Assembly: GCF_039542035.1 (NCBI RefSeq)
Contig: NZ_BAABHJ010000011.1
Span: 62,001-126,000, forward strand
Length of the DNA stretch: 64,000 nucleotides
Source of the DNA: Actinoallomurus liliacearum
GTDB lineage: Bacteria; Actinomycetota; Actinomycetes; Streptosporangiales; Streptosporangiaceae
Direction of reading: 5' to 3'
Below, piece by piece: positions 33,807 to 42,608 of the stretch. Under the pieces are notes generated by a model. The model ran no database searches, had not been told where the DNA came from, and saw nothing but the letters and a program-made list of their open reading frames with translations. The translations under genes and the position numbers were made by a program. How positions within the stretch are numbered: the stretch's first letter is position 1; each line of letters begins with the position of its first letter.

Positions 33807-34937
33807 ATGCGTACTTCCCTGTCCCGGCCCCGTGTCGCCGTCCTGGGCGGCGGCATCATCGGGGTGTCGGCCGCGGCGCGGCTCGCACGGCGCGGAGCGG
33901 ACGTCGTCCTGGTCACGGCGGGTCGGCCGGCCGACGGGGCGAGCGGCCGCTCGCTGTCGTGGCTGAACTCCTTCGGCGGCGGTCGCTCCGAGGCGTACCA
34001 CCGGCTGCGGCTGCTGGGCATGGACCGGTACCGCACGTTCGCGGCCCGTGTGCCGTCCTCCGCCGGCTGGTTGACGTTCGACGGAGGCCTGACCTGGGCC
34101 GCACCCGGGGAGGCCGACGGGCACCGGGCGGCGTTCGAGCACATGCGGCGCAACGGGTACGACGCGCACTGGCTCACGCGGGACGAGGTCGCCGACTGGA
34201 CGCCCGGCGTCGACCCGGCCGCGATCTCCGACGACGGGGCGATCTTCAACCCGGGTGAGGGCTGGGTCGACCTGGTACCGCTCATCTCGTGGCTCGTGAA
34301 CGACCTCACGGCGGCCGGTGGCCGCGTCGTCGAGGGCGCCGGTGCCGCCTCCGTCGCCGCCGAGGGCGACCGGGTCACCGCCGTGCGGACGGCGTCCGGC
34401 GAGCGGATCGAGGTGGACGCCGCCCTGGTGGCGACGGGAGCGGACGTTCCGCGCATGGCCCGGGGGTTCGGCGCGACCATCGACGACGCGACACCGCCGG
34501 CGCTGCTCGTACGCGCCAAGCCGGCCGGCACCGCGCTGCGGGCCGTGCTGAACACTCCGTGGGTCGCCGTGCGCCCGGCTCCCGGCGGTGCGCTGGTGAT
34601 GGACTCCGACGCCGCCGCGCGCGAGGTCGTCGAGCGGGCCGACGGCACGTACGAGGTCAAGGAGGCCACCGTCGAGGGGCTGCTGCGCGAGGCGTCCGCG
34701 GTGCTGACCGGCAACCCCGTGCTCGTCCTCGACTCCTACGGGGTGGGCCGCAAGCCGATCCCCGGCGACGGCGAGCCGGTGTTCGGCGAGCTCGACCAGG
34801 TGAGCGGCCTGCACGTGGCCTTCACGCACAGCGGTGCGACGCTGGGACTGATCGCCGGTGAGCTGCTCGCCGACGAGATCGTGACCGGGGAGGCCAACCC
34901 GCTGCTCGAGTCGTTCCGCCCCGGCCGTTTCCAGTGA
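33807..34937 (+). CDS. FAD-dependent oxidoreductase (DAO/amine oxidase family)
   Basis: The 376-residue flavoenzyme has the dinucleotide motif VAVLGGGIIGVSAAARLARRGADV near the N-terminus and DAO-family segments GRSLSWLNSFGGG and YGVGRKPIPGDGEPVFG; its C-terminus ends HVAFTHSGATLGLIAGELLADEI. DAO-family enzymes oxidise the amine of D-amino acids, sarcosine, opines or fructosyl amino acids. The start at 33807 has AAAGG seven bases upstream. The neighbours (amino-acid ABC importer, Gfo/Idh) suggest oxidative cleavage of an imported secondary amine. Confidence 0.88.
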   Translation: MRTSLSRPRVAVLGGGIIGVSAAARLARRGADVVLVTAGRPADGASGRSLSWLNSFGGGRSEAYHRLRLLGMDRYRTFAARVPSSAGWLTFDGGLTWAAPGEADGHRAAFEHMRRNGYDAHWLTRDEVADWTPGVDPAAISDDGAIFNPGEGWVDLVPLISWLVNDLTAAGGRVVEGAGAASVAAEGDRVTAVRTASGERIEVDAALVATGADVPRMARGFGATIDDATPPALLVRAKPAGTALRAVLNTPWVAVRPAPGGALVMDSDAAAREVVERADGTYEVKEATVEGLLREASAVLTGNPVLVLDSYGVGRKPIPGDGEPVFGELDQVSGLHVAFTHSGATLGLIAGELLADEIVTGEANPLLESFRPGRFQ

Positions 34938-34960
34938 CACCGAGAAAGGACGGACCCACG

Positions 34961-35986
34961 ATGACCGCACCGCTGCGCATCGGCCTCGTCGGATACGGCT
35001 TCGGCGGCCGGTACTTCCACGCGCCGCTGCTCGCCTCGGCCCCGGAGTGCGCGTTCCTGGGGGTCGTCACGACCTCCCCCGAACGCCGGAAACAGGTCGC
35101 CGCCGAGCTGGACCGGCCGGCGTACGCGTCGCTGGAGGAACTGGCCGCCGCCGGGGCCGAGGCGGTGGCGATCTCGACACCGGCCGACACGCACCTCCCG
35201 CTGACGCGGCAGGCGCTCGAACTCGGTCTCGCGGTGGTCTGCGACAAGCCGTTCGCGCTGGACGCGGGCGCCGCCCGGGAGACCGTGGAGCTGGCCGAGC
35301 GGCTCGGCGTGGCCCTGACGGTCTACCAGAACCGCCGCTGGGACTCCGACTTCCGTACGCTGCGGCGGCTGGTCGACGCGGGGACGCTCGGCACGCTGAC
35401 GCGATTCGAGTCGCGGTTCGAGCGGTTCGCGCCCGACCCGGGGCCGCCGGCCGCGGGCGGCGGCACGCTGCTGGACTTCGGCAGTCACCTCGTCGACCAG
35501 GCGCTCGTGCTGTGCGGCCCGGTCGAGCGGGTGTACGCCGAGTGGCACGTCGGCGATGGCGGGCTCGACGACGACGTGTTCGTCGCGCTGACCCACCGAG
35601 ACGGCGCGCGGTCCCATCTGTGGGGCAGCTGGCGGCAGGGGGCGCCGGGCCCGCGGTTCCGCGCGAGCGGAACCGCCGGCGCGTACCTCGTCGACGGCGT
35701 CGACGGGCAGGAGGCGATGCTGCTCGCCGGCGCATCTCCGGCCTCGGAGGGCGATCGCTGGGGCGCGGAGCCGGAGGAGCACTGGGGGCAGGTACGACGC
35801 GGCGATCACGCCGAGCCCGTCCCGTCGGAGCGCGGCCGGTGGGATCTGCTCTACCCGGCGTTCGCCGCGGCGGTGCGCGGGACCGGCCCGCTGCCCGTCG
35901 ACCCCTGGGACGCGGTCGCGACGGCAACGGTGCTCGACGCCGCGCACGCCAGCGTGACGACCGGCGACGTCGTCCGCCTCCCCTGA
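34961..35986 (+). CDS. Gfo/Idh/MocA-family oxidoreductase
   Basis: The 341-residue enzyme begins with LRIGLVGYGFGGRYFHAPLL (Rossmann GxGxxG) and has the catalytic-type Lys in VVCDKPFALD (an EKP variant), QNRRWDSD, and the conserved His in LDFGSHLVDQALVL. Family members oxidise or reduce sugar-like polyols and inositols. It is the last gene of the operon. ATG 34961 is preceded by AAAGGACGG; an alternative GTG at 34934 overlaps the oxidase stop. Confidence 0.92.
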   Translation: MTAPLRIGLVGYGFGGRYFHAPLLASAPECAFLGVVTTSPERRKQVAAELDRPAYASLEELAAAGAEAVAISTPADTHLPLTRQALELGLAVVCDKPFALDAGAARETVELAERLGVALTVYQNRRWDSDFRTLRRLVDAGTLGTLTRFESRFERFAPDPGPPAAGGGTLLDFGSHLVDQALVLCGPVERVYAEWHVGDGGLDDDVFVALTHRDGARSHLWGSWRQGAPGPRFRASGTAGAYLVDGVDGQEAMLLAGASPASEGDRWGAEPEEHWGQVRRGDHAEPVPSERGRWDLLYPAFAAAVRGTGPLPVDPWDAVATATVLDAAHASVTTGDVVRLP

Positions 35987-36005
35987 TCCGGCCACACGGA
36001 TCAGG
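35982..36005. terminator. Compact bidirectional terminator overlapping two stop codons
   Basis: CCTGATCCG and CGGATCAGG form a perfect 9-bp stem with a 6-nt loop. Each arm contains the stop codon of one of the convergent Gfo/Idh and CitE-like genes, so two operons end in one 24-bp element. Confidence 0.7.
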
Positions 36006-36831
36006 TCGTCATCGACCGCCCGCCGGCGGCCTCGGCCAGGACGTTCCGCGCCTGGCGGACGACGGCGAGGTCGACGAAACCGCCGTCGGGGAGGGCGACG
36101 GCCCCCGTTCCCGTGGCGTCGCCCTCCTCGTAGGCCGCGACCACGCGGCGGGCGGCGGCGATCTCCTCGTCCGTCGGGCGGTAGACCTCGGCGATCACCG
36201 GCAGCTGGGCCGGGTGGATCGCCGCCCGCCCGCGGAAGCCGAGGGCGCGGCCGAGCCGGCAGGACGCGGCCAGCCCGTCCAGGTCGCGGATGTCGGGGTG
36301 GACCGACTGCACCGGAGCGGGCAGGCCGGCGGCCCTCGCCGCGACGACGACCCGGGACCGCGCCCAGACCAGGCCCGTCTCGTCGGCCACGCCGAGGTCG
36401 GCCTTGAGGTCGGCCTCGCCGAGCCCGATGGAGGCCACCGCCGGGTGGGCGGTCGCCAGGTCGTGGGCCCGCTCGACGCCCAGCGCCGACTCCAGGAGCA
36501 GGTGCAGGCCGGTCCCGGGGACGAGCTCCGCGATCCGCCGCACCTGGTCCACGGACTCGATCTTCGGCAGGCGGACGCCGTCCGTCGCCGGGAGCAGTGC
36601 GGCCAGGGCCGCCAGGTCGGCGCGGCCCCATGCGGTCCGCACGTCGTTGACGCGCACCTGGATCGGACGCGGCGGATCCGCCAGCAACCCCGAGACGTGT
36701 TCTCGGGCCGCGTCCTTGTGCGCTGGGGCGACGGCGTCCTCCAGGTCGAGGATCACCACGTCGGCGGCGGTGGCGAGCGCCTTGGCCACCCGGTCGGGCC
36801 GGTCGGCGGGGACGTACAGCAGCGTGGGCAC
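36001..36831 (-). CDS. CitE/HpcH-like CoA-ester lyase
   Basis: The 276-residue TIM-barrel protein belongs to the HpcH/HpaI aldolase-citrate lyase beta family: LYVPADRPDRVAKAL, VVILDLEDAVAPAHKDAAR, IQVRVNDVRTAWGRADL, VRLPKIESVDQVRRI, HLLLESALGVERAHDLA and GRAAIHPAQLPVI are all conserved positions. Members cleave malyl-, citramalyl- or similar CoA thioesters. The start is GTG 36831 with GAGGTG upstream. It is the last gene of the ADP-ribosylglycohydrolase operon, next to a CoA-transferase, so the pair probably activates and splits a hydroxy acid. Confidence 0.9.
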   Translation of the reverse strand: MPTLLYVPADRPDRVAKALATAADVVILDLEDAVAPAHKDAAREHVSGLLADPPRPIQVRVNDVRTAWGRADLAALAALLPATDGVRLPKIESVDQVRRIAELVPGTGLHLLLESALGVERAHDLATAHPAVASIGLGEADLKADLGVADETGLVWARSRVVVAARAAGLPAPVQSVHPDIRDLDGLAASCRLGRALGFRGRAAIHPAQLPVIAEVYRPTDEEIAAARRVVAAYEEGDATGTGAVALPDGGFVDLAVVRQARNVLAEAAGGRSMTT

Positions 36832-36892
36832 GGTCAGTTCACCTCACGGGCGGCGAGCGCGTCCGACGGAGACGTACGGGGCGCCGGCACTC

Positions 36893-38080
36893 TCAGATCA
36901 CCCCGCGGGCGCGGAGCGCGTCGATCTCGTCGGCGGTCAGGCCGGCCGCGCCGAGGACGTGGTCGGTGTCGGCGCCGTGCGCTCGCCCGGTCCAGCGCAG
37001 CTCGCCGGGCGTGGCCGACAGCCTGAACAGGACGTTCTGCATGCGCAGCGGGCCGAAGTCCGGGTCGTCGACGGTCGTGATCGCGTCCAGCGCGGCGAGC
37101 TGTGGGTCGGCCATGATGTCGCGCACGTCGTAGATCGGCGCGACCGCCGCCTCGGCCTTCTCGAACTCGGCGAGCACCTGGTCCCGGGTCCGCTCCCCCA
37201 CCCACGCCGCCACCGCCCCGTCCAGCTCGTCGGCGTGCGCGGCCCGGCCGGCGCCCGTGGCGAACCACGGCTCGTCGACGTACTCGGGCCGTCCGACGAG
37301 GCGCATCACCCGCTCGGCGATGTTCTGCGCGGAGGTGGAGACGGCGACCCAGGAGCCGTCCGCGCACCGGTAGGTGTTTCGCGGCGCGTTGTTGACCGAC
37401 CGGTTCCCGGTGCGCGGCGGGACCAGCCCGAGCTGGTCGTAGCCCGTCGGCTGGCCGCCGAGCACCGTCAGGATCGGCTCGAGGATCGACAGGTCGACGA
37501 CCTGCCCGTCGCCGGTCAGGTCGCGGGCCCGCAACGCGGTCATCACCGCGTACGCCGTGGCGAGCGCGGCGATGCCGTCGGCCAGTCCGAACGGCGGCAG
37601 CGTCGGCGGCCCGTCCGGTTCGCCGGTCATCGCCGCGAACCCGCTCATCGCCTCGGCGAGCGTTCCGAAACCGGGCCGCCGCGCGTACGGGCCGAACTGG
37701 CCGAAACCGGTGACCCGGGCCAGCACGAGGCCGGGATTGGCCTCTTTCAGCCGCTCGTAGGACAGGTTCCAGCGTTCGAGGGTGCCGGGGCGGAAGTTCT
37801 CGATGATGACGTCGGCGTCGCGGGCCAGGCGGAGCAGGACGTCCTGCCCCTCGGGTTCCGAGAGGTTCAGGGTGATCGTCTGCTTGTTCCGGCCGAGCAT
37901 CTTCCACCACAGGCCGATCCCGTCCTTGGCCGCGCCGTGCCCGCGCGCGGGATCGGGCCGGCGGGGGTGCTCGACCTTGACGACCTCGGCGCCGAAGTCA
38001 CCGAGGAACATCGCGGCCATCGGCCCGGCGAACAGGGTCGCCAGGTCCAGGACGCGGACGCCGTCCAGCGGGCGGGTCAT
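36893..38080 (-). CDS. CaiB/BaiF-family CoA-transferase
   Basis: The 395-residue class III CoA-transferase begins LDGVRVLDLATLFAGPMAAMFLGDFGAEVVKVEHP and has the catalytic Asp168 in PPFGLADGIAAL. The family moves CoA between carboxylic acids such as formate/oxalate, carnitine, or succinate/citramalate. GGAGGGACGG precedes ATG 38080, 16 bp after the stop of the last ADP-ribosylglycohydrolase gene. With the CitE-like lyase it resembles a citramalate or malate-type module, but the donor and acceptor cannot be read. Confidence 0.92.
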   Translation of the reverse strand: MTRPLDGVRVLDLATLFAGPMAAMFLGDFGAEVVKVEHPRRPDPARGHGAAKDGIGLWWKMLGRNKQTITLNLSEPEGQDVLLRLARDADVIIENFRPGTLERWNLSYERLKEANPGLVLARVTGFGQFGPYARRPGFGTLAEAMSGFAAMTGEPDGPPTLPPFGLADGIAALATAYAVMTALRARDLTGDGQVVDLSILEPILTVLGGQPTGYDQLGLVPPRTGNRSVNNAPRNTYRCADGSWVAVSTSAQNIAERVMRLVGRPEYVDEPWFATGAGRAAHADELDGAVAAWVGERTRDQVLAEFEKAEAAVAPIYDVRDIMADPQLAALDAITTVDDPDFGPLRMQNVLFRLSATPGELRWTGRAHGADTDHVLGAAGLTADEIDALRARGVI

Positions 38081-38096
38081 CCGTCCCTCCGTTCTG

Positions 38097-39440
38097 TCAT
38101 CGCTGCTCCGCGAGGACGGCGGTGCGGGCGGCCAGGTCGCTGAGGCGTACGCCGTCGAATCCGGTCAGGCTGCTCGCGACGCGGTCGCGCAGCGGCCGGG
38201 TCCACTGGTCGGGCAGCCGCCCGGCGCCGAGGAGGGCGCCGACGACCGAGCCGACCGTCGCGCCGTCGGAGTCGGTGTCCCAGCCGCCCGCCACCGCGGC
38301 CGCGATCGACCGGGTGAAGTCGCCCGCGCCGTCGACGAGGGCGGCGGCGACCAGCGCGGCGTTGTTGATCGTGTGCACCCAGTGCAGGTCGCCGTGGCGT
38401 TCGTACAGCCCGTCGGCGACCCGTTCGAAGTCGGTCTCCGTACGGGCCGACGCGACGGCCTGCCGTACGGCCCGCGCCAGACGGGACTCCGGCGGCACCA
38501 CCGCCAGTCCGGCCTCGACGACCTCGTCGACCGTGTCGGCGACCAGGGCGGCCGCGCACATCGCCGCGGCGAACATCGCGCCGTACAGGCCGTTGGCCGT
38601 GTGGCTGAGCCGAGCGTCCCGGTGCGCCATCGACGCGGCGGCCGCCGGGTCGCCGGGGTTGACCCAGCCGTACACGTCGGCGCGGATCTGCGCGCCGATC
38701 CACTCCCGGAACGGGTTGCGGTACGTCGCCGTGCGCGGCGGCTCGACGCCGAGCAGCAGGTTGCGGTAGGCGACCCGCTCGGCGGTGAACACGCGGCCGC
38801 CCGGCAGCTCGTCCAGCCAGGCCTGCGCGACGTCGTCGGTCGTGAAGTCCCGCCCGTACCGCTCCAGGATCGCCAGGGCGAGCATCGGGAAGTTGAGGTC
38901 GTCGTCCTCGGGGGTCCCGTCGAGGTTCTCGGCGAGGCTGTTGGCCGCGCTGCGCCGGTTCCACGGCCACCGCTCGGCGAGCTCGGCGGGGAGTCCCTCG
39001 GCGGTGAACCAGCCGCGGATCGGCCAGTTGCCGGTCGCCTCGGCGATCTCCCGGATGCCCGTGCGGGGGATCTTCTCCACGGGCTTGCCGAGCACGCACC
39101 CGGCGGCCCGGCCGAGCCACGCGCCGTGCAGCCGATCGAGCGACGCCGGGCGCGGCGCGGCGGAGGGCCAGTCCGGGGAGGCGGCGATGATCTCGTCCAG
39201 CTCGGTCGGCTCGTCGTAGGGCGACGGCACCGCCGCGAGCTCGTCGAGCAGCTGCTCGGCCAGCGTCCGCAGCTGCGGCGACGCCGGCTCCGGCGAGGCG
39301 CCCGCGCGCGGCGGCGCGTCGTGCCCGCCGGCGGCGTGCCAGCGCGCCGTGACGTCGGCGACGTCGCGGCCGTCCTGCGCGGCCTGGCGGAGCTCATGCC
39401 CGATCAGGTCCTCGGGCTGGACCCAGGTCAGCCGCATCAC
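38097..39440 (-). CDS. ADP-ribosylglycohydrolase-family protein (paralogue 4 of the operon)
   Basis: The 447-residue protein carries an N-terminal extension of about 100 residues before the ARH/DraG fold (LHGAWLGRAAGCVLGKPVEKIPRTG). The metal-site motifs vary: TPEDDDLNFPMLAL replaces TDDT, and GGWDTDSDGATVGSVVGALLG supplies the C-terminal DxDxDGAT. A long insertion with NPGDPAAAASMAHRDARLSHTANG follows. This is the larger, EDDD-type subgroup of the family. The start (GTG 39440, or ATG 39437) overlaps the stop of the preceding paralogue. Confidence 0.88.
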   Translation of the reverse strand: MMRLTWVQPEDLIGHELRQAAQDGRDVADVTARWHAAGGHDAPPRAGASPEPASPQLRTLAEQLLDELAAVPSPYDEPTELDEIIAASPDWPSAAPRPASLDRLHGAWLGRAAGCVLGKPVEKIPRTGIREIAEATGNWPIRGWFTAEGLPAELAERWPWNRRSAANSLAENLDGTPEDDDLNFPMLALAILERYGRDFTTDDVAQAWLDELPGGRVFTAERVAYRNLLLGVEPPRTATYRNPFREWIGAQIRADVYGWVNPGDPAAAASMAHRDARLSHTANGLYGAMFAAAMCAAALVADTVDEVVEAGLAVVPPESRLARAVRQAVASARTETDFERVADGLYERHGDLHWVHTINNAALVAAALVDGAGDFTRSIAAAVAGGWDTDSDGATVGSVVGALLGAGRLPDQWTRPLRDRVASSLTGFDGVRLSDLAARTAVLAEQR

Positions 39441-40570
39441 CGCAGCTCCGCGAACGCCTGCTCGTGCGCGCGCCGCCGGGCCACGTCGGCGGCGTGCACG
39501 CGATCGGCCACCGCCGCGATCGCCAGACCGGGCGCCTCGAGGTCCAGGCGGCTGGCGACGGCGACGTCCTCGCGCCAGTCGGCCGGTACGGCCGCCCTGC
39601 CGCCCAGCGCGCCGGCGATGGCGCCGCCCATGCTGGCGATCGAGTCCGCGTCACGGCCGTAGTTGACCGCGCCGAGCACGGTCTCGCGGTAGTCGCCGCC
39701 CGCGATCAGCAGGAACGCCAGCGCGAGCGGCAGCTCCTCGATGCTGTGCGTGCGACTCGGTCGCCGGGCGCCCATCCCCTGGTCGCGGTAGGTGTCGGCG
39801 ACGGTGTCGAACGGCCGCATCGCCTCGCGCAGGGCCTCGAAGGAACCCTCCCAGCGCGCGTGGTCGCGGGCCCGCTCGCAGACCGCCTCGATCGCCGCCT
39901 TCGTGCCGTCCTTGGCGAGCCGCGCGGCGGTCGAGACGACCGAGTCCGGCGTGGCGCCCGGCCGCATCGCCTCGGCCACGGCCGCCGCGAACACGCCCGC
40001 GGCCTCCCGGCCGTAGCTGGACTGGTGCGCCCCGGCGAGGTCGATCGCCTCGGCGTACGCGCCGTCGGGGTCGGCGGCGTTGACGACGCCGACCGGCGCC
40101 ATGTACATCGCGGCGCCGCAGTTGACGATGTTGCCCACGCCCGCCTCACGCGGGTCGATGTGGCCGTAGTGCAGCCGGAGCACCAGCCACTTCTCGGCGA
40201 GGAACACCCGCTGCAGCGGCAGTGCCTCCGCCTCCAGCTCGGGGATCCAGCGCTTCTCCCCCATCATCTCCGGCACGAGGTGCTCGGCGGCGGAGTACGC
40301 GTCCAGGTGGCCGCCCGCCCTCTCGTACACCCGCACGAGGGCGTGCGTCATGAGGGTGTCGTCGGTGACGTGCCCGTCGCCCTTGTGGTACGGCGCGATC
40401 GGGCGCGCGTTGCGCCAGTCGGCGAAGTACGGGGGGACGATGCCGGTGACGGGGCCGTCGTAGCGTTCCCGGATCTGCTCGGGGGTCCACCCCTCCGTCG
40501 CCCCGCCGAGCGCGTCCCCGACCGCCGCGCCCACGAGCACCCCGACGGCCTTGTCCTGCAACGGAGTCAT
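39437..40570 (-). CDS. ADP-ribosylglycohydrolase-family protein (paralogue 3)
   Basis: The 377-residue protein has the complete magnesium-site motifs of the ARH fold: GAAVGDALGGATEGWTPEQI, then DGHVTDDTLMTHALVRVYE, and near the end NYGRDADSIASMGGAIAGALGG. ARH/DraG enzymes hydrolyse N- or O-glycosidic links to ribose with two Mg2+ ions. AGGAGG seven bases before ATG 40570 fixes the start. It overlaps both flanking genes by 4 bp. A substrate other than ADP-ribosylated protein is likely given the sugar importer in the operon (inference). Confidence 0.92.
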   Translation of the reverse strand: MTPLQDKAVGVLVGAAVGDALGGATEGWTPEQIRERYDGPVTGIVPPYFADWRNARPIAPYHKGDGHVTDDTLMTHALVRVYERAGGHLDAYSAAEHLVPEMMGEKRWIPELEAEALPLQRVFLAEKWLVLRLHYGHIDPREAGVGNIVNCGAAMYMAPVGVVNAADPDGAYAEAIDLAGAHQSSYGREAAGVFAAAVAEAMRPGATPDSVVSTAARLAKDGTKAAIEAVCERARDHARWEGSFEALREAMRPFDTVADTYRDQGMGARRPSRTHSIEELPLALAFLLIAGGDYRETVLGAVNYGRDADSIASMGGAIAGALGGRAAVPADWREDVAVASRLDLEAPGLAIAAVADRVHAADVARRRAHEQAFAELR

Positions 40571-41598
40571 GCCTGTTCCTCCTGGTAAGCGGTCCCGGCC
40601 CCTCCGGGACCGCTGAGTCGATCGGCGATGGCGATGAGATCGGCGCCCGCGAGTACCGGCAGGCAGCACCCGGCGAGGTGCCGGGCGCGCTCCCGCCAGG
40701 TCTCCGGCAGGGCCGCCCATCCGGTGACCGCGCCGGTCAGCGCCCCGGTGAGGGCGGGCGCCGAGTCGGCCAGCGACGCGAGACAGGCGGCGGCCGGGAC
40801 GGCCCGCGCCAGGTCGCCGTCCGACGCGCGGGTGAGGGCGAGCGCCACCGGCACCGTCCGCGCCGCCGCGACGCCGTAGCTGTACACGTGGTCCTGCAGG
40901 GCCGCGTCCAGGCTCGGGACGAGGCCGAACGCGTCGCCGGGCAGGTCGAGCGCGGCGGTCGCCGCCTGGTGGATCGCGGTGCCCGCGGGCAGTTCGGCCA
41001 GCGCGGCGGCGACGACGTCGCCGGCCGGGGCGCCGGCCACCGCGACGGCGATCGCGGCGGCCATCGCGCCGGCCGCGTGCACGCCGTCCTCGGCGTTGGT
41101 GATCTGCGCGTCGGCGCGCGCGGCCCGCGACGCCGTCTCCGGTTCTCCCGGCTGGGCGGCGCCGAACGCGACCGCCCGCACGGCCGCGGCGTCGTCGAAG
41201 AAGTGCGGGTTGTCGTGGCCGCTCGCGGGCGGGCCGACACCGCGCGCCAGGTTGTCCAGCGCTGTGCGCACCGAGATCCGGGCCCGTACGTCGTCGCCCA
41301 GGGCCTCGAACGCCGCGCGGCGGTCGGTGCCGAGCGTGCGCGCGGTCCAGGCCAGCCACTCGGCGTCGTCGGACGGGCCGATCCCGAGGGCCGCGACCGG
41401 CTGGTTCAGTGCGAACGGCACCGGCAGCGTCGTGACCCGGTGGTCCTCGGCGAAGCCGTCGAGCTCGCGGCCGAGCCGGCGGGTCCAGGGTGCCAGCAGG
41501 CCCCACCGGTGCCGGGCGGCCGGCCAGCCGGCCGCGTCACCGATCGCCAGCCCGGCGAACGCGCCACGGACCCGGTCCGGTACATCCCCCGATGACAT
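40567..41598 (-). CDS. ADP-ribosylglycohydrolase-family protein with degenerate metal site (paralogue 2)
   Basis: The 343-residue protein keeps the fold (VRGAFAGLAIGDAAGWPA at the N-terminus) but the metal ligands have drifted: the TDDT motif reads PSDDAEW, and the usual GRDADT loop reads SLADSAPALTGALTG, losing the first aspartate. The central segment has HDNPHFFDDAAAVRAVAFG. It may be catalytically impaired, act as a partner for an active paralogue, or use a changed site. GGAGGAG precedes ATG 41598. It is 17 bp after paralogue 1 and overlaps paralogue 3. Confidence 0.85.
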   Translation of the reverse strand: MSSGDVPDRVRGAFAGLAIGDAAGWPAARHRWGLLAPWTRRLGRELDGFAEDHRVTTLPVPFALNQPVAALGIGPSDDAEWLAWTARTLGTDRRAAFEALGDDVRARISVRTALDNLARGVGPPASGHDNPHFFDDAAAVRAVAFGAAQPGEPETASRAARADAQITNAEDGVHAAGAMAAAIAVAVAGAPAGDVVAAALAELPAGTAIHQAATAALDLPGDAFGLVPSLDAALQDHVYSYGVAAARTVPVALALTRASDGDLARAVPAAACLASLADSAPALTGALTGAVTGWAALPETWRERARHLAGCCLPVLAGADLIAIADRLSGPGGAGTAYQEEQA

Positions 41599-41615
41599 CT
41601 GTCTCCTCCGCTCGT

Positions 41616-42608
41616 TCAGCCGTCCGACGCCGTACGCGCCCGTGCCAGCGCCTCGGCGACCTCGCGGACGTCCCGGCCCGCCACGGCGGGCAGGCAGGCG
41701 CCGCGGACCGGGCCGATGGCCCGCGCCCAGCGCTCCGGGACGCCGCCCTCGCCGCGGCCCGCCCCCGCGAGCGCCCCGGCGATGGCCGCGGTGGTATCGG
41801 CGTCGCGCCCCAGGCTCACCGCGGTGACCGCGGACTCCTCGACGTCGCCGTCGCCGACCAGGTACGCGGCGAACGCCAGCGCGACCGCCTCCGGGGCCAG
41901 GTCGGTCCACGGATAGTGCCGCACGACCACGGCCTCGTGCAGGTCCGTCGCCAGTCCGTCCCGGTCCCGCCCGGAGGCGATCCGTACGGCCGCGCGGACG
42001 CTGCGGGCGGTCCAGGAGTCGTCCGGGACCGCGCCCAGTCCGCCGGCCACGACGTCGGCGGGCGACGCGCCGGTCATCGCGACGGCGACCGCCGCCGCGA
42101 CGGCCCGCCCGCCGAGGATCCCCTCGCCGCTGTGGCTGACCGCGCCGTCGACGGCCGCGAGCCGGGCCGCCTCGTCCGGATCTCCCGCCGCGAACACCCC
42201 GTACGGGGCGGCGCGCATCGCCAGGCCGTCGGACCAGCCGTGGTCGTGCCGGCGTCCGGTCAGCGGCGGGGTCAGTCCCCGCCGCAGCGCCTGGACCGTT
42301 CCCAGCTCGGAGAAGCCCGCGCCCTTCATCGGCCCGGTGATCGGCAGGACCTGCTCCTCGTACGCCGCGACGACGTCCTCGGTGGTGAGCGCCGAGCCAT
42401 GTGCCGTCAGCAGCGACGCCGCGAAGATCGCGTACTCGGTGTCGTCGGTGCCCGCCGGGCCGCCGTCCGGCCCGGGCTCCAGCTCGGTGAGGCGGCCCCA
42501 CCGTCTGGTGATCTCCTCGGGCGTGAGGTTCTCGGCGGGCCGCCCGAGGGCGTCGCCGGCCGCCAGGCCGAGCAGACACCCCCGGGCGCGGTCGCGGAAC
42601 TCGCTCAC
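41616..42608 (-). CDS. ADP-ribosylglycohydrolase-family protein (paralogue 1)
   Basis: The 330-residue protein is a canonical ARH/DraG member: RARGCLLGLAAGDALGRPAENLTPEEI, GTDDTEYAIFAAS (TDDT), SHSGEGILGGRAVAAAVA, and SLGRDADTTAAIAGALAGAG as the C-terminal metal loop. It starts at GTG 42608, overlapping the binding-protein stop by 4 bp, so transport and hydrolysis are coupled in expression. Confidence 0.93.
   Translation of the reverse strand: MSEFRDRARGCLLGLAAGDALGRPAENLTPEEITRRWGRLTELEPGPDGGPAGTDDTEYAIFAASLLTAHGSALTTEDVVAAYEEQVLPITGPMKGAGFSELGTVQALRRGLTPPLTGRRHDHGWSDGLAMRAAPYGVFAAGDPDEAARLAAVDGAVSHSGEGILGGRAVAAAVAVAMTGASPADVVAGGLGAVPDDSWTARSVRAAVRIASGRDRDGLATDLHEAVVVRHYPWTDLAPEAVALAFAAYLVGDGDVEESAVTAVSLGRDADTTAAIAGALAGAGRGEGGVPERWARAIGPVRGACLPAVAGRDVREVAEALARARTASDG

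Noticed and set aside
39437..41506. Apparent 689-residue fusion protein before ADP-ribosylglycohydrolase paralogue 3
   Set aside because: The N-terminal 312 codons are the out-of-frame shadow of paralogue 2; AGGAGG before ATG 40570 and the 4-bp overlap mark the real start. The same reasoning applies to the long frames that precede paralogue 2, both permeases, GH48, the CPBP protease and the zinc-ribbon TetR.
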